A DNA stretch of 64,000 bases from Sphingomonas bisphenolicum (GCF_024349785.1 NZ_AP018817.1:2573501-2637500); one strand, 5' to 3'; positions 44,668-55,190 are shown, counted from the stretch's first letter. A program made the numbers and translations. The notes: generated by a model not told the origin, from the sequence alone.

Positions 44668-45582
44668 ATGGCGCGGCCACCCAGCCGACGCCCCGGTATC
44701 AACCGGAAGGCGCAATATAGCCTTTTCGCCAGCTACGTCGTGGCGGTGACCGGTGCAGCCGTAGGCCTGTTACTGGTGGTGGTCGCGATCTTCGACCCCA
44801 CCGGTTTCTCTGCGATCCGCATTGCGACGGCCGAAGCCGGTCGCCCGGTGTCCAACGCGCTGAAAGGCATGGTGAGCGGCGTCAGTTCGATTGACGAAGT
44901 GCTGGCCGCCTACTGGCGCGCCGGATCGCAGAATGTCGCGCTGCGCCGGCAGGTGGAGGCGGACCGCAACCGCATCATTGAGGCAAAGGGCGTCGCGCAG
45001 GAAAATCTGCGCCTGAAAAAGCTGCTGAAGCTGGTCGATGCCGACGCCAGCCAGGTGTTGACGGCGCGACTGATCGCGTCATCCGCCACCAGCACGCGCC
45101 GTTTTGCGCGTCTCAATGCGGGGCGCTGGCAGGGCGTCCGCCCCGGTATGCCGGTCCGAGCGCCCGAAGGGTTGATCGGCCGCATCCACATCGTCACGCC
45201 CAACAGCTCCGACGTGCTGCTCCTGACCGATACGAGCAACATCGTACCGGTGCGGCGGACGAACGATAATATCCCCGCCATCTCCACGGGCCTGGGCGAC
45301 GGGACCGTCGAGATTCGGGCGCTGACGGCCGGTCGCAACCCTTTCAAGCCGGGCGACCTGCTGGTAACGTCCGGCATCGGCGGCGTCTATCAACCCAATA
45401 TACCTGTCGCAGTCGTTGTCCGCGCGCAGGGCGAAATCGCCTATGGCGTGCCGCTGGCGAACCCTGGACGGGTCGACGCGGTGGTGGTCGAGCGCGCCTT
45501 TGAGGAAGCGGTCACCCGGCCCGGCCCGGCAGCCACCCCTGTGGCGGACGAAGGTGTGGCCGACAACGGCGCCACGCCATGA
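44668..45582 (+). CDS. mreC: Rod shape-determining protein MreC
   Basis: This bitopic periplasmic protein links MreB to the PBP2-RodA synthase. The 304-residue protein has a membrane span at about 18-40 (VVAVTGAAVGLLLVVVAIFD). A coiled-coil segment (about 85-125, LRRQVEADRNRIIEAKGVAQ) and two beta-barrel subdomains with SDVLLLTDTSNIVPV and GDLLVTSGIGGVYQPNIPVA follow. It begins 17 bp after mreB and overlaps mreD by 4 nt. The Pro/Ala tail is short. Confidence 0.95.
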   Translation: MARPPSRRPGINRKAQYSLFASYVVAVTGAAVGLLLVVVAIFDPTGFSAIRIATAEAGRPVSNALKGMVSGVSSIDEVLAAYWRAGSQNVALRRQVEADRNRIIEAKGVAQENLRLKKLLKLVDADASQVLTARLIASSATSTRRFARLNAGRWQGVRPGMPVRAPEGLIGRIHIVTPNSSDVLLLTDTSNIVPVRRTNDNIPAISTGLGDGTVEIRALTAGRNPFKPGDLLVTSGIGGVYQPNIPVAVVVRAQGEIAYGVPLANPGRVDAVVVERAFEEAVTRPGPAATPVADEGVADNGATP

Positions 45583-46106
45583 TCGACCCGCATCTGCACC
45601 ATGTGCCAAGATTGGGTCGACACCCCTCGCGGTTCCGCCTGGCGGGTACCCCGGTCATCACCGTGATGTTGGGTTCGTTCCTGACGGCGCTGCCGGTTAT
45701 TGCGCAATCCCCGGTCATGCCGCCCTTCGGCCTGCTGCTGCTTCTGTCCTGGCGATTACTGCGGCCCGACCTGTGGCGCACCTGGATCGGCCTGCCGCTG
45801 GGCCTGTTCGACGACATGATGAGCGGGCAACCGATTGGTTCGGCCATGTTCCTCTGGACCGTGGCGCTGATCGGCATCGACACGATCGAGCATCGCATGG
45901 TCTGGCGCAGCTATCGACAGGACTGGCTAATCGCGGCGCTCGCCATTATCTTCTGCATCGCCGGGGGCCTGTTCTTCGCAAGGATCACCGGTGGAGGTAA
46001 TGTGCGTTTCTTGCTGGTCGCGCCACAGATGGTCTGGACGATATTGCTGTTTCCCTTCGTCGTCCGGCAGTGCGCGCGGATCGACCGCTGGCGCGTCATG
46101 GCATGA
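45579..46106 (+). CDS. mreD: Rod shape-determining protein MreD
   Basis: This is a 175-residue integral membrane protein with about five spans (VMLGSFLTALPVIAQSPVMP; LLLLLSWRLLRPDL; GSAMFLWTVALIGIDTIEHR; WLIAALAIIFCIAGGLFF; WTILLFPFVVRQ). Sequence conservation in MreD is low, so order in the operon carries much of the call. Overlaps of 4 nt with mreC and with mrdA show tight coupling. Confidence 0.92.
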   Translation: MIDPHLHHVPRLGRHPSRFRLAGTPVITVMLGSFLTALPVIAQSPVMPPFGLLLLLSWRLLRPDLWRTWIGLPLGLFDDMMSGQPIGSAMFLWTVALIGIDTIEHRMVWRSYRQDWLIAALAIIFCIAGGLFFARITGGGNVRFLLVAPQMVWTILLFPFVVRQCARIDRWRVMA

Positions 46107-48187
46107 AATTCCTTACCCCCAAGCGCAAGATCATCACCGAAGCCGCCCAATCCTTCACCTTCACGCGCCGCGCGATGGTGGTGGGCGGCCTGCAAGGCGC
46201 GATCGGCGCCGTGCTCATCGGGCGCATGGCCTGGATCAGCGTGGCGGAGAATGAGAAATATAGCCTTCTGTCCGAGAGCAACCGCGTCAACCTGACCCTC
46301 ATCCCGCCGCGCCGGGGCTGGATTGTCGATCGCAACGGCCGGCCGCTGGCCAACAACCGCACCGATTTTCGCGTCGACCTGATCCCCCAGCGGGTTATCG
46401 ATGCCGAGACGACCATTCGCCACCTGGCGCAATTGCTCAATCTGGAGCCGGACGAGGTCGATCGCATCCGCGAGGATCTGGAAAAGTCCGCTGGTTTTCG
46501 CCCGGTGCAGGTCGCAGACAAGCTGACCTACGACCAATATGCCGCGATCAGCGTACGTCTGCCCGATCTGCCCGGCGTAGCGCCCAGCCAGGGTTTTTCC
46601 CGCCATTATCCCGCTGGCGCGACGGTGGGGCATTTGCTCGGCTATGTCGGCGCGGCCACGGCGGAAGATTATAAGGCGCGCAAGGATCCGTTATTGATCA
46701 CGCCCGGCTTCAAGCTGGGCAAGGACGGGCTGGAAAAGGCGTTCGACCGGCATCTGACCGGCAAGGCCGGCGCCAAGCGGGTAGAGGTAACGGCCCGCGG
46801 CAAGATCGTGCGGGAATTGACGACGCGCCCGGACACGCCCGGCAATTCGATCAAGCTCACGATCGACGCTGGATTGCAGGAATATGCCGGCCGCCGGCTT
46901 GCCACCCAGAGTGGTTCGGTGGTGGTGATCGACTGCCACAATGGCGATGTGCTGGCGCTGGCGTCGATGCCCAGCTTCGATCCCAACAGCTTTTCCGACG
47001 GCATCAGCCATCTGGAATATGAGATGCTGTCGAAGGACGACCATGTTCCGTTGCGCAACAAGACGCTGCAGGGCCTCTATCCACCTGGTTCGACGGTCAA
47101 GCCTATGGTCGCACTGGCACTGCTGGAGGCCGGCATCGGGCCACAGGAAACCATTAGCTGCGGCGGCGCGATCCGGGTCGGCAACACCCTCTTTCACTGC
47201 CACAAGCGGCGGGGCCACGGCCCACTCAACATGCGCGGCGCGATCGCCCAGAGCTGCGACATCTATTTCTATCAAATGGCGCAGCGCATCGGCATGGACC
47301 GGATCGCCAGCATGGCGCGACGTGTCGGCATGGGTCAGAAATTCGACCTGCCCTTCCCCAGCCAGAGCTATGGCACGGTGCCGGACCCGGCGTGGAAGGA
47401 AAAGAAATATAATCAGAAGTGGCAGGTTTACGACACGGTCAACGCCACCATCGGCCAAGGCTACATGCTCATCAACCCGCTGCAGATGGCGGTGATGGCG
47501 GCGCGTCTGGCGACCGGCAAACAGTTGATGCCCAATTTTATCCATAACGCCAACCGGCCTCAGCCCGCGACGGTCGGCGCGACCGATGAGCATCTTGTCA
47601 TCATCCGCGATGCGATGAACGCGGTGGTCAATGGCGGCGGCACCGGCGGCGCGGCGCGCAGTTCGATCCCCGGCGTCATGATCGCTGGCAAGACCGGCAC
47701 CGCGCAGGTCCGGCGCATCACCATGGCCGAACGCGCCGGCGGCGTGCGCGGCAACAGTTCGCTGGCATTCAAGCTGCGCGACCACGCCCTGTTTCAGGGC
47801 TTCGCGCCCTTTGATAATCCACGCTACGCGATCGCCTGCATCATCGAACATGGCGGGCATATGATCCGCAACGAGGACGCACCGATGATCGCCAGCGATA
47901 CCCTGTCCTATCTGTTCGATCCGGCCAAGGCGATGGAGAAACTGGAGATGCTGGAAAAGGGTTGGGGCGGTACGCCCGTCGAGCGCCAGGCGCGCCAGAT
48001 GGCCGCCTTCCGCCTCGCCAAGGCGATTGAGAAGGGGGAGGTTTCGCCCCCTTCTGATAATGCCGCGGACGATGTCGGTACTGCGGCGACGCCCTCCCCG
48101 ACCGCACCGGCGCGGGCGCCGGAGCGCGATGAGAGCGAAGACGATGTTCCGCCACCGCCCGGCGCCAATGTGACCGGTGCGCCATGA
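46103..48187 (+). CDS. mrdA: Penicillin-binding protein 2 (peptidoglycan DD-transpeptidase)
   Basis: This is the class B PBP of the elongasome, cross-linking strands made by RodA. The 694-residue protein has a cytoplasmic tail, one membrane span (about 24-45) and a pedestal domain (RVNLTLIPPRRGWIVDRNGR). In the transpeptidase domain the nucleophile is Ser330 in PPGSTVKPM (SxxK), followed by QSCDIYFYQMA (SxN position) and GKTGTAQV (KTG). The C-terminal tail of about 60 residues is Pro/Ala/Asp-rich. Start ATG overlaps the mreD stop, and rodA overlaps this stop (ATGA). Confidence 0.97.
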   Translation: MKFLTPKRKIITEAAQSFTFTRRAMVVGGLQGAIGAVLIGRMAWISVAENEKYSLLSESNRVNLTLIPPRRGWIVDRNGRPLANNRTDFRVDLIPQRVIDAETTIRHLAQLLNLEPDEVDRIREDLEKSAGFRPVQVADKLTYDQYAAISVRLPDLPGVAPSQGFSRHYPAGATVGHLLGYVGAATAEDYKARKDPLLITPGFKLGKDGLEKAFDRHLTGKAGAKRVEVTARGKIVRELTTRPDTPGNSIKLTIDAGLQEYAGRRLATQSGSVVVIDCHNGDVLALASMPSFDPNSFSDGISHLEYEMLSKDDHVPLRNKTLQGLYPPGSTVKPMVALALLEAGIGPQETISCGGAIRVGNTLFHCHKRRGHGPLNMRGAIAQSCDIYFYQMAQRIGMDRIASMARRVGMGQKFDLPFPSQSYGTVPDPAWKEKKYNQKWQVYDTVNATIGQGYMLINPLQMAVMAARLATGKQLMPNFIHNANRPQPATVGATDEHLVIIRDAMNAVVNGGGTGGAARSSIPGVMIAGKTGTAQVRRITMAERAGGVRGNSSLAFKLRDHALFQGFAPFDNPRYAIACIIEHGGHMIRNEDAPMIASDTLSYLFDPAKAMEKLEMLEKGWGGTPVERQARQMAAFRLAKAIEKGEVSPPSDNAADDVGTAATPSPTAPARAPERDESEDDVPPPPGANVTGAP

Positions 48188-49296
48188 GCATCGTTCCGCA
48201 GCCACTGACCGAATTTCCCTGGCGCATACTGGCGCTATTGCTTGCGATCGCCGGCTTCGGCACGATCGTGCTCTACAGCGCGGCGAGCGGGAGCGTCTTT
48301 CCCTGGGCGGCCATGCAGGCGGCGCGTTTCTGTATCTTTTCCGCGATGGCGCTGGCGCTCAGCCGCATTCCGGTGGAGATATTCGCGCGCTTCGCCTTCC
48401 CGGCCTATGGGGCGGTTCTGGCGGCCCTGTTCCTGGTGGAACTGATCGGCGGCGTCGCCGGCGGCAGCCAGCGCTGGATCAATCTCGGCTTCATGCAACT
48501 CCAGCCGTCCGAATTCATGAAGCCGATCATCGTCCTGACGGTCGCGCGCTTCTATGCCATGCTGCCAGTGGGCGAAATTCGGCGCTGGAACGCGATATGG
48601 CCGGCACTGGTCCTGATCGGCCTGCCTTGGGCGCTGGTACTCATTCAGCCCGATCTTGGTACTGCGACGATGATCGCGGCGGGCGGCGTGACGGTCATGT
48701 TCCTGGCCGGTCTGCCACTGCGCCTGTTCATCGGAACGGGACTGGCCGGGGGAGCGGCGATCCCGATCGCTTTCAGCTTCCTGCACGACTATCAGAAGAA
48801 TCGCGTCCTTATATTCCTCGATCCCGAAAGCGATCCACTGGGCGCGGGCTATCATATCAGCCAGTCCAAGATCGCGATCGGATCGGGCGGCTTCTGGGGC
48901 AAGGGCTTCCTCCACGGTACGCAGAGTCACCTCGACTATCTGCCCGAAGGCCATACGGATTTCGTCTTCGCCACTATGGCCGAGGAATGGGGATTGCTGG
49001 GCGGCGCGCTGCTTATCCTTGCCTTCATGCTATTGTTCCGATGGGGCATCCGGGTCGCCATGCGGACCCAGGACAAATTTGCGCGGCTCGTTGCGGCGGG
49101 ACTGACCACCACCATCTTCTTCTATGTGGCGATAAACCTGATGATGGTCATGGGCTTGGCCCCGGTGGTGGGCATCCCCCTGCCCTTCATGTCCTATGGC
49201 GGTTCTTCGATGCTGACGGTGATGCTGTGCATCGGCATCATCATGGCCATCGATCGTGCGGGCAAGCGACGTACAGGGACGGGAAACTGGGCCTAG
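48184..49296 (+). CDS. rodA: Rod shape-determining protein RodA (SEDS glycosyltransferase)
   Basis: This SEDS-family peptidoglycan polymerase is the partner of PBP2. The 370-residue protein has about ten spans, GGSQRWINLGFMQLQPSEFMKP, IQPDLGTATMIAAGG, LPEGHTDFVFATMAEEWGLLGG and the C-terminal GIPLPFMSYGGSSMLTVM, all standard SEDS motifs. The catalytic Asp of SEDS enzymes fits HTDFVF/WINLG-region geometry, but I cannot fix its number. It is the last gene of the operon. Confidence 0.96.
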   Translation: MSIVPQPLTEFPWRILALLLAIAGFGTIVLYSAASGSVFPWAAMQAARFCIFSAMALALSRIPVEIFARFAFPAYGAVLAALFLVELIGGVAGGSQRWINLGFMQLQPSEFMKPIIVLTVARFYAMLPVGEIRRWNAIWPALVLIGLPWALVLIQPDLGTATMIAAGGVTVMFLAGLPLRLFIGTGLAGGAAIPIAFSFLHDYQKNRVLIFLDPESDPLGAGYHISQSKIAIGSGGFWGKGFLHGTQSHLDYLPEGHTDFVFATMAEEWGLLGGALLILAFMLLFRWGIRVAMRTQDKFARLVAAGLTTTIFFYVAINLMMVMGLAPVVGIPLPFMSYGGSSMLTVMLCIGIIMAIDRAGKRRTGTGNWA

Positions 49297-49340
49297 ATCG
49301 CCGCAGCCGAAAAATTTCCGGTCTTTGGGTGATTTATGGT

Positions 49341-49368
49341 TTGCAAACAGCCAAGCGACTGCTAACAG
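49341..49368 (+). promoter_or_regulatory. Candidate promoter of tRNA-Lys
   Basis: TTGCAA (49341-49346) and TAACAG (49363-49368) are 16 bp apart and about 35 bp before the tRNA. They lie in the 106-bp gap after rodA. The boxes are reasonable, but read-through from rodA is also possible since no terminator intervenes. Confidence 0.35.
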
Positions 49369-49402
49369 CCCGCCCACACCGGAGCGCCTGCGGCGCCGGA
49401 AT

Positions 49403-49478
<76 letters not shown>

Positions 49479-49852
49479 TTTTCCCTTAGGCTGCTTCCAA
49501 CACGGAGCTTCAGGCGTCGTCGGCATCGATGCAGAGCTGCAACAGACGGTTGTAGCGGCGGCGACAGCTTTCGTGGCGTAAAGCTCAATCGCCCCCTTCC
49601 CCGACATGGTAGCGCAACGAACTGCTGTGCTGGAAGGTCGACACCCCATGGGAAACGCGGCGACTGAGTGTGCGACAAACCGTAGGGCCTATGGACCCGG
49701 ACGGCGATCGGCAGCGGAGGGCTGGATACACTATTAGCGACGCCAGTTGACGTCCATACGCTTAAACCCCCATTCAGACAGAAAGCCATAAAGGCGCATC
49801 AGCGGAGGAAAGGCAAAAGCCCCACCGCCTCATCTTTCAAGGGAAACGCTTC
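49479..49852. other. 374-bp gap without an intact gene
   Basis: No frame here is both long and protein-like; the leftward 151-codon frame runs through the tRNA and is spurious. A short leftward stretch near 49510-49600 reads ALRHESCRRRYNRLLQLCID then ADDA and a stop. It looks like the C-terminus of a decayed small protein. No terminator or promoter boxes can be defended. An AAGGGAAA ribosome site for the next gene ends the region. Confidence 0.5.
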
Positions 49853-50236
49853 ATGCCACTTGCGACCGTATCGAGACTGTTCGTCCTGACTGCCCTGTGC
49901 GCAGCCAGTTCCCCTGCACTCGCGCAGACGGGAGATGCGGCCAAGGGGAAGACGGTGTTTGCGCGATGCGCCCTATGCCACGATGTGAAGCCCGGACCGA
50001 AGAAGATGGGGCCGTCCCTTGCCGGCATATTCGGCCGCACATCCGGCACCATGGCAGGCTTCACTTATTCGCCTGCGATGCAGAACGCGAAGATTCGCTG
50101 GGACGCCAAGAGCATCGACACATTCCTGACCAAGCCGAGTGGGCTGGTCCCGGGAAATCGCATGGCCTTTGCCGGCGTGCCCAACGCGGTCGATCGCGCC
50201 AACCTGATCGCCTATCTGAAGGCCGAAGCCAAGTAA
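49853..50236 (+). CDS. Soluble class I cytochrome c
   Basis: This is a 127-residue periplasmic electron carrier. The signal peptide ends SPALAQ (1-25), the heme-binding motif is CALCH, and FARCALCHDVKPGPKKMGPS and GNRMAFAGV supply the axial His and Met. This is the mitochondrial-type cytochrome c2/c550 group. AAGGGAAA lies upstream of the ATG. Maturation needs the Ccm system, part of which is at the start of this window. Confidence 0.94.
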   Translation: MPLATVSRLFVLTALCAASSPALAQTGDAAKGKTVFARCALCHDVKPGPKKMGPSLAGIFGRTSGTMAGFTYSPAMQNAKIRWDAKSIDTFLTKPSGLVPGNRMAFAGVPNAVDRANLIAYLKAEAK

Positions 50237-50243
50237 TCGACCG

Positions 50244-51005
50244 CTAAATCCCGCCCGCCGTCACGGTCCAGCCGCCGCGCTCCAGCGCGGTGCTGAGATC
50301 GGCGGTGCAGGCGTCCAGCATCGCCGCATCGGTCGAGCGAATCACGAAATTGGCGCCTGTGCGGCCCTCGCGGAAAAAGGGATAGCTGCCGATCTGGCAG
50401 CCTTCATGGGCGCGTTCGGTCGAGGCGAGGAGGTCGGCAATCTCGCTTTCCGCCACCCAGCAGCCGATCGTTGCGGATAGCAGCGGGAGGCCGCCTTCCA
50501 ACGTTCCCGTCAGGCTGTCGAGCATGCCGGCGGTGATATAGGGCACGCCGGCCATGATGAAGATGTTGCCATGGCGGATGCCCGGCGCGCCGGACATGCG
50601 ATTTTCGATCAGGTCCGCGCCTGCTGGCACCCGCGCCATGCGAAGCCGCGCATCGGTCAGCCCGCCGCGTGTATCGTAATAGCCCGAAAGGATGGCGCGC
50701 GCGCCTTCGTGGATTTCCACCTCTACGCCCAGCGCCGCCGCGATCGCGTCGACCGTGATGTCGTCATGAGTCGGCCCGATGCCGCCGGTCGTGAACAGAT
50801 AGTCGTTGCGCGCGCGGAGCGTATTGACGGCCTCGACGATCGAATCCCGATCGTCGGCCACCACGCGCACTTCACGCAAGCGAATGCCCTGAACGCCGAG
50901 CCAACTGGCGACCTGGCCGATATTCTTGTCCTGGGTGCGGCCAGAGAGGATTTCGTCGCCGATCACGATCAGCGCTGCGGTCCAGATGCGGGTCGGATCG
51001 GCCAT
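50244..51005 (-). CDS. CinA/MoaB-like molybdopterin-binding-fold protein
   Basis: This 253-residue protein has the MoCF-biosynthesis (MogA/MoaB) fold in the short CinA-like form: AALIVIGDEILSGRTQDKNI, FTTGGIGPTHDDITVDAIAA and NRMSGAPGIRHGNIFIMAGV. The deamidase half of full CinA is absent. Members of the competence/damage-inducible protein A group may act as nucleotide-sugar or ADP-ribose pyrophosphatases; here the role is open. Start MADPTRIWTA (51005) is preferred. It is divergent from map and its stop is 7 bp from the cytochrome stop. Confidence 0.85.
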   Translation of the reverse strand: MADPTRIWTAALIVIGDEILSGRTQDKNIGQVASWLGVQGIRLREVRVVADDRDSIVEAVNTLRARNDYLFTTGGIGPTHDDITVDAIAAALGVEVEIHEGARAILSGYYDTRGGLTDARLRMARVPAGADLIENRMSGAPGIRHGNIFIMAGVPYITAGMLDSLTGTLEGGLPLLSATIGCWVAESEIADLLASTERAHEGCQIGSYPFFREGRTGANFVIRSTDAAMLDACTADLSTALERGGWTVTAGGI

Positions 51006-51085
51006 GCGCCAGCCCATAGCCTGCGCCGCACGCCCTGACTAGTCGCCCTCTCGCATTATGCCGCCGTTGCGCTTATAAATGGTAC

Positions 51086-51916
51086 ATGACCGACTATATG
51101 ACGATGACGGCCGATGCGCCGATTTCCCGCTCCGCCGCGATCAAGCTTTATGACGAATCCGGTTTCGCCGGCATGCGCAAGGCCGGTAGGCTCGCCGCCG
51201 AGATACTGGACGCGCTCGTGCCGCATGTGGTGCCGGGCGTGACCACCGGCGAACTGGACGATATCGTGCGCCGCATGTCGCTGGACGGCGGCGGAGTGCC
51301 GGCGACGCTGGGTTATCGCGGTTATACCCATAGCTGCTGCATCTCGCTCAACAATGTGATCTGCCATGGCATCCCGGGCGACTATCGGCTCAAGGACGGC
51401 GATATCCTGAATATCGACGTCACACCGCTGGTCGATGGCTGGCATGGCGACACCAGCCGCATGTTCATCGTCGGCGAAGCCGCCATCAAGGCGCGGCGGC
51501 TGGTCGAAGTCACCTATGAATGCCTGATGCTGGGCATCGAGCAGGCCAAGCCTGGCAATCATCTGGGCGACATCGGCCATGTGATCCAGCGCCATGCCGA
51601 AAAGCATCGCTATGGCGTGGTACGCGATTTTTGCGGCCATGGCCTGGGCCAGGTGTTTCATGACAGTCCCGAGGTCGTCCATATCGGCCGTCCCGGCACC
51701 GGCCCCGAACTGCGCCCCGGCATGTTCTTCACGATCGAGCCGATGATCAACATCGGCAAACCCGGCGTGAAGATGATGGACGACGGATGGACCGCCGTCA
51801 CGCGCGACCGCACCCTGTCGGCGCAATTCGAACATAGCATCGGCATCACTGAAACCGGCTGCGAGATATTCACCAAGAGCCCGGCTGGCCTGGATTGTCC
51901 GCCTTACGCGCTCTAA
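51086..51916 (+). CDS. map: Methionine aminopeptidase, type I
   Basis: This metalloenzyme removes N-terminal methionine from new proteins. The 276-residue protein has GYRGYTHSCCISLNNVICHG, NIDVTPLVDGWHGDTSRMFI with the metal Asp pair, CGHGLGQVFHDSPEV with a metal His, FFTIEPMIN and AQFEHSIGIT. All five metal ligands are in place. Three ATGs lie near the start (51086, 51098, 51104); I use the first because MTDYMTMTADAPI aligns best with relatives. Confidence 0.95.
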   Translation: MTDYMTMTADAPISRSAAIKLYDESGFAGMRKAGRLAAEILDALVPHVVPGVTTGELDDIVRRMSLDGGGVPATLGYRGYTHSCCISLNNVICHGIPGDYRLKDGDILNIDVTPLVDGWHGDTSRMFIVGEAAIKARRLVEVTYECLMLGIEQAKPGNHLGDIGHVIQRHAEKHRYGVVRDFCGHGLGQVFHDSPEVVHIGRPGTGPELRPGMFFTIEPMINIGKPGVKMMDDGWTAVTRDRTLSAQFEHSIGITETGCEIFTKSPAGLDCPPYAL

Positions 51917-51928
51917 CAATCGAAACGC

Positions 51929-51976
51929 TGCCCAAAAAACGGGCAGAGAGTCACGATATTGCCCGGAATCCGGGCA
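51929..51976. promoter_or_regulatory. Two TGCCC-N7-GGGCA dyads upstream of glnB (possible NtrC-type enhancer)
   Basis: Site 1 is TGCCC (51929-51933), seven bases, GGGCA (51941-51945). Site 2 is TGCCC (51960-51964), seven bases, GGGCA (51972-51976), and its symmetry extends outward to 51956-51980. The centres are 31 bp apart, three helical turns. The enteric NtrC operator has the same frame (TGCAC-N7-GTGCA). The sites lie about 60-95 bp upstream of the sigma-54-like element. Binding by NtrC or a relative is inference. Confidence 0.6.
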
Positions 51977-52029
51977 ATATGGACAAAGATTGCTGCATCG
52001 CCGAAAGCATGTCCTAGCGATTCGCCATT

Positions 52030-52044
52030 TGGCACGGTAATTGA
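52030..52044 (+). promoter_or_regulatory. Sigma-54-like promoter of glnB-glnA
   Basis: TGGCAC (52030-52035), then ggtaa, then TTGA (52041-52044). This matches TGGCAC-N5-TTGC except that the -12 GC is GA. The GG (52031-52032) and GA (52043-52044) are 10 bp apart, as required. Transcription would start near 52056, leaving a leader of about 100 nt. Confidence 0.55.
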
Positions 52045-52096
52045 TTGTTAAGGGGAACGGCGCCTGCCTTTGGGGGGGATGACGATCGTTCCTTGA

Positions 52097-52498
<402 letters not shown>

Positions 52499-52541
52499 TT
52501 TAACGAATTTCCGCCGAGCCGGGCGGAAACGGACTTCAACT

Positions 52542-52565
52542 GCCCCTTCGGGGGGGTATTTTTGA
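52542..52565 (+). promoter_or_regulatory. UUCG hairpin with a T run between glnB and glnA
   Basis: CCCC-TTCG-GGGG forms a short stem with a very stable tetraloop, and GGTATTTTTGA follows just before the glnA ribosome site. It is too short to be a strong terminator, but could attenuate or mark an mRNA processing site that sets the glnB:glnA ratio. Confidence 0.45.
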
Positions 52566-52582
52566 GAGAAGGGCAAGTGCAC

Positions 52583-53995
<1,413 letters not shown>

Positions 53996-54017
53996 TCCCT
54001 TCAGCGCTGCTTTTCGG

Positions 54018-54057
54018 AAAAGGCCCGGTCGCGACAGGCGACCGGGCCTTTTCCTTT
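54018..54057 (+). terminator. Terminator after glnA
   Basis: A 15-bp perfect stem, AAAAGGCCCGGTCGC / GCGACCGGGCCTTTT (54018-54032 / 54038-54052), has a 5-nt loop, and CCTTT follows. It ends 27 bp before the next gene, so glnBA and the monooxygenase are separate units. Confidence 0.93.
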
Positions 54058-54083
54058 GCAGCCGATGGTCCCAGATAGGGGGC

Positions 54084-55145
54084 ATGAACCCGCTCGACAC
54101 GCTGGGCCTTGCCCATCCGATCATCCAGGCGCCGATGGCCGGCCTATCCACGCCGGAGATGGCCGCGGCCGTCAGCAATGCCGGAGCGCTCGGATCGATC
54201 GCGATTGGCGCCGTCGATGCCTCAGCCGCGCGCATCATGATCGATGCGGTGCGCGCGAGGACGGATCGGCCGTTCAACGTCAATCTCTTCGTCCATGCGC
54301 CCGCCAGAGTCCAACCGGAAGTCGAGCGGCGCTGGATCGATGCGCTCGCGCCGTTATTTGCCGAACATGGCGCTCAGCCGCCACGATCGCTCCACGAAAT
54401 CTATCGCAGCTTTGCCGAGGACGACGCGATGCTGGAGATGCTGGTCGATGCGCGGCCGGCGGTCGTCAGCTTCCATTTCGGATTGCCCGACAGCCGAAAA
54501 ATCCTCCGGCTGAAAGCGGCGGGCTGCCTGCTGCTGGCCAGCGCGACCAAGCTGGAAGAAGCGCTAGCGGCCAAGGCGGCAGGTATCGACGCCGTCGTGG
54601 CGCAGGGTTTCGAAGCAGGCGGCCATCGCGGCATGTTCGATCCGGATGGACCGGATAATTGCCTGGGAACCATGGCGCTGACCCGACTGCTAGTAGAGCG
54701 AGCAGGACTGCCCGTCATCGCTGCGGGCGGCATCATGGATGGCCGAGGCGTACAGGCGGCAATCGACCTGGGGGCCGTCGCGGCGCAACTGGGCACCGCC
54801 TTCATCGCCTGTCCGGAAAGCGGCGCCGACGCCGCCTATCGCTCCGCCTTGTTCAGCCCGGCCGCGGCGCATACGGTCATGACACGCGTGATATCGGGTC
54901 GCCCAGCCCGCTGTCTTGCCAACCGTTTCACGGCCTGGGGCCAGCGCAGCGAGCGGCAACCGCCCGATTATCCGATCGCCTATGACGCGGGCAAAGCGCT
55001 CAACCAGGCCGCAAAGGCATCGGGCGAAGGCGGCTATGGTGCACAATGGGCCGGCCAGGGCGCTCCGCTCGCGCGTGCTTTGCCTGCCGCCGACCTGGTC
55101 GCGCTACTGGTCGCGGAAATGCAGGAAATGCACCACGCCAGATAG
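54084..55145 (+). CDS. NAD(P)H-dependent flavin oxidoreductase / nitronate monooxygenase
   Basis: This is a 353-residue FMN-binding TIM-barrel protein of the class I nitronate monooxygenase family. HPIIQAPMAGLSTPEMAAAV lies at the N-terminus. FHFGLPDSRKIL and the flavin-site QGFEAGGHRGMFDPDGPDN hold the conserved His, and VIAAGGIMDGRGVQAAIDLG and GTAFIACPESGA follow. It detoxifies propionate-3-nitronate or related nitronates in characterised members; the true substrate here is unknown. It starts shortly after the glnA terminator. Confidence 0.88.
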   Translation: MNPLDTLGLAHPIIQAPMAGLSTPEMAAAVSNAGALGSIAIGAVDASAARIMIDAVRARTDRPFNVNLFVHAPARVQPEVERRWIDALAPLFAEHGAQPPRSLHEIYRSFAEDDAMLEMLVDARPAVVSFHFGLPDSRKILRLKAAGCLLLASATKLEEALAAKAAGIDAVVAQGFEAGGHRGMFDPDGPDNCLGTMALTRLLVERAGLPVIAAGGIMDGRGVQAAIDLGAVAAQLGTAFIACPESGADAAYRSALFSPAAAHTVMTRVISGRPARCLANRFTAWGQRSERQPPDYPIAYDAGKALNQAAKASGEGGYGAQWAGQGAPLARALPAADLVALLVAEMQEMHHAR

Positions 55146-55190
55146 GCGGGAAGCCTGCGCTGAGACGGCGACTGCGACAGTTATACGCGA

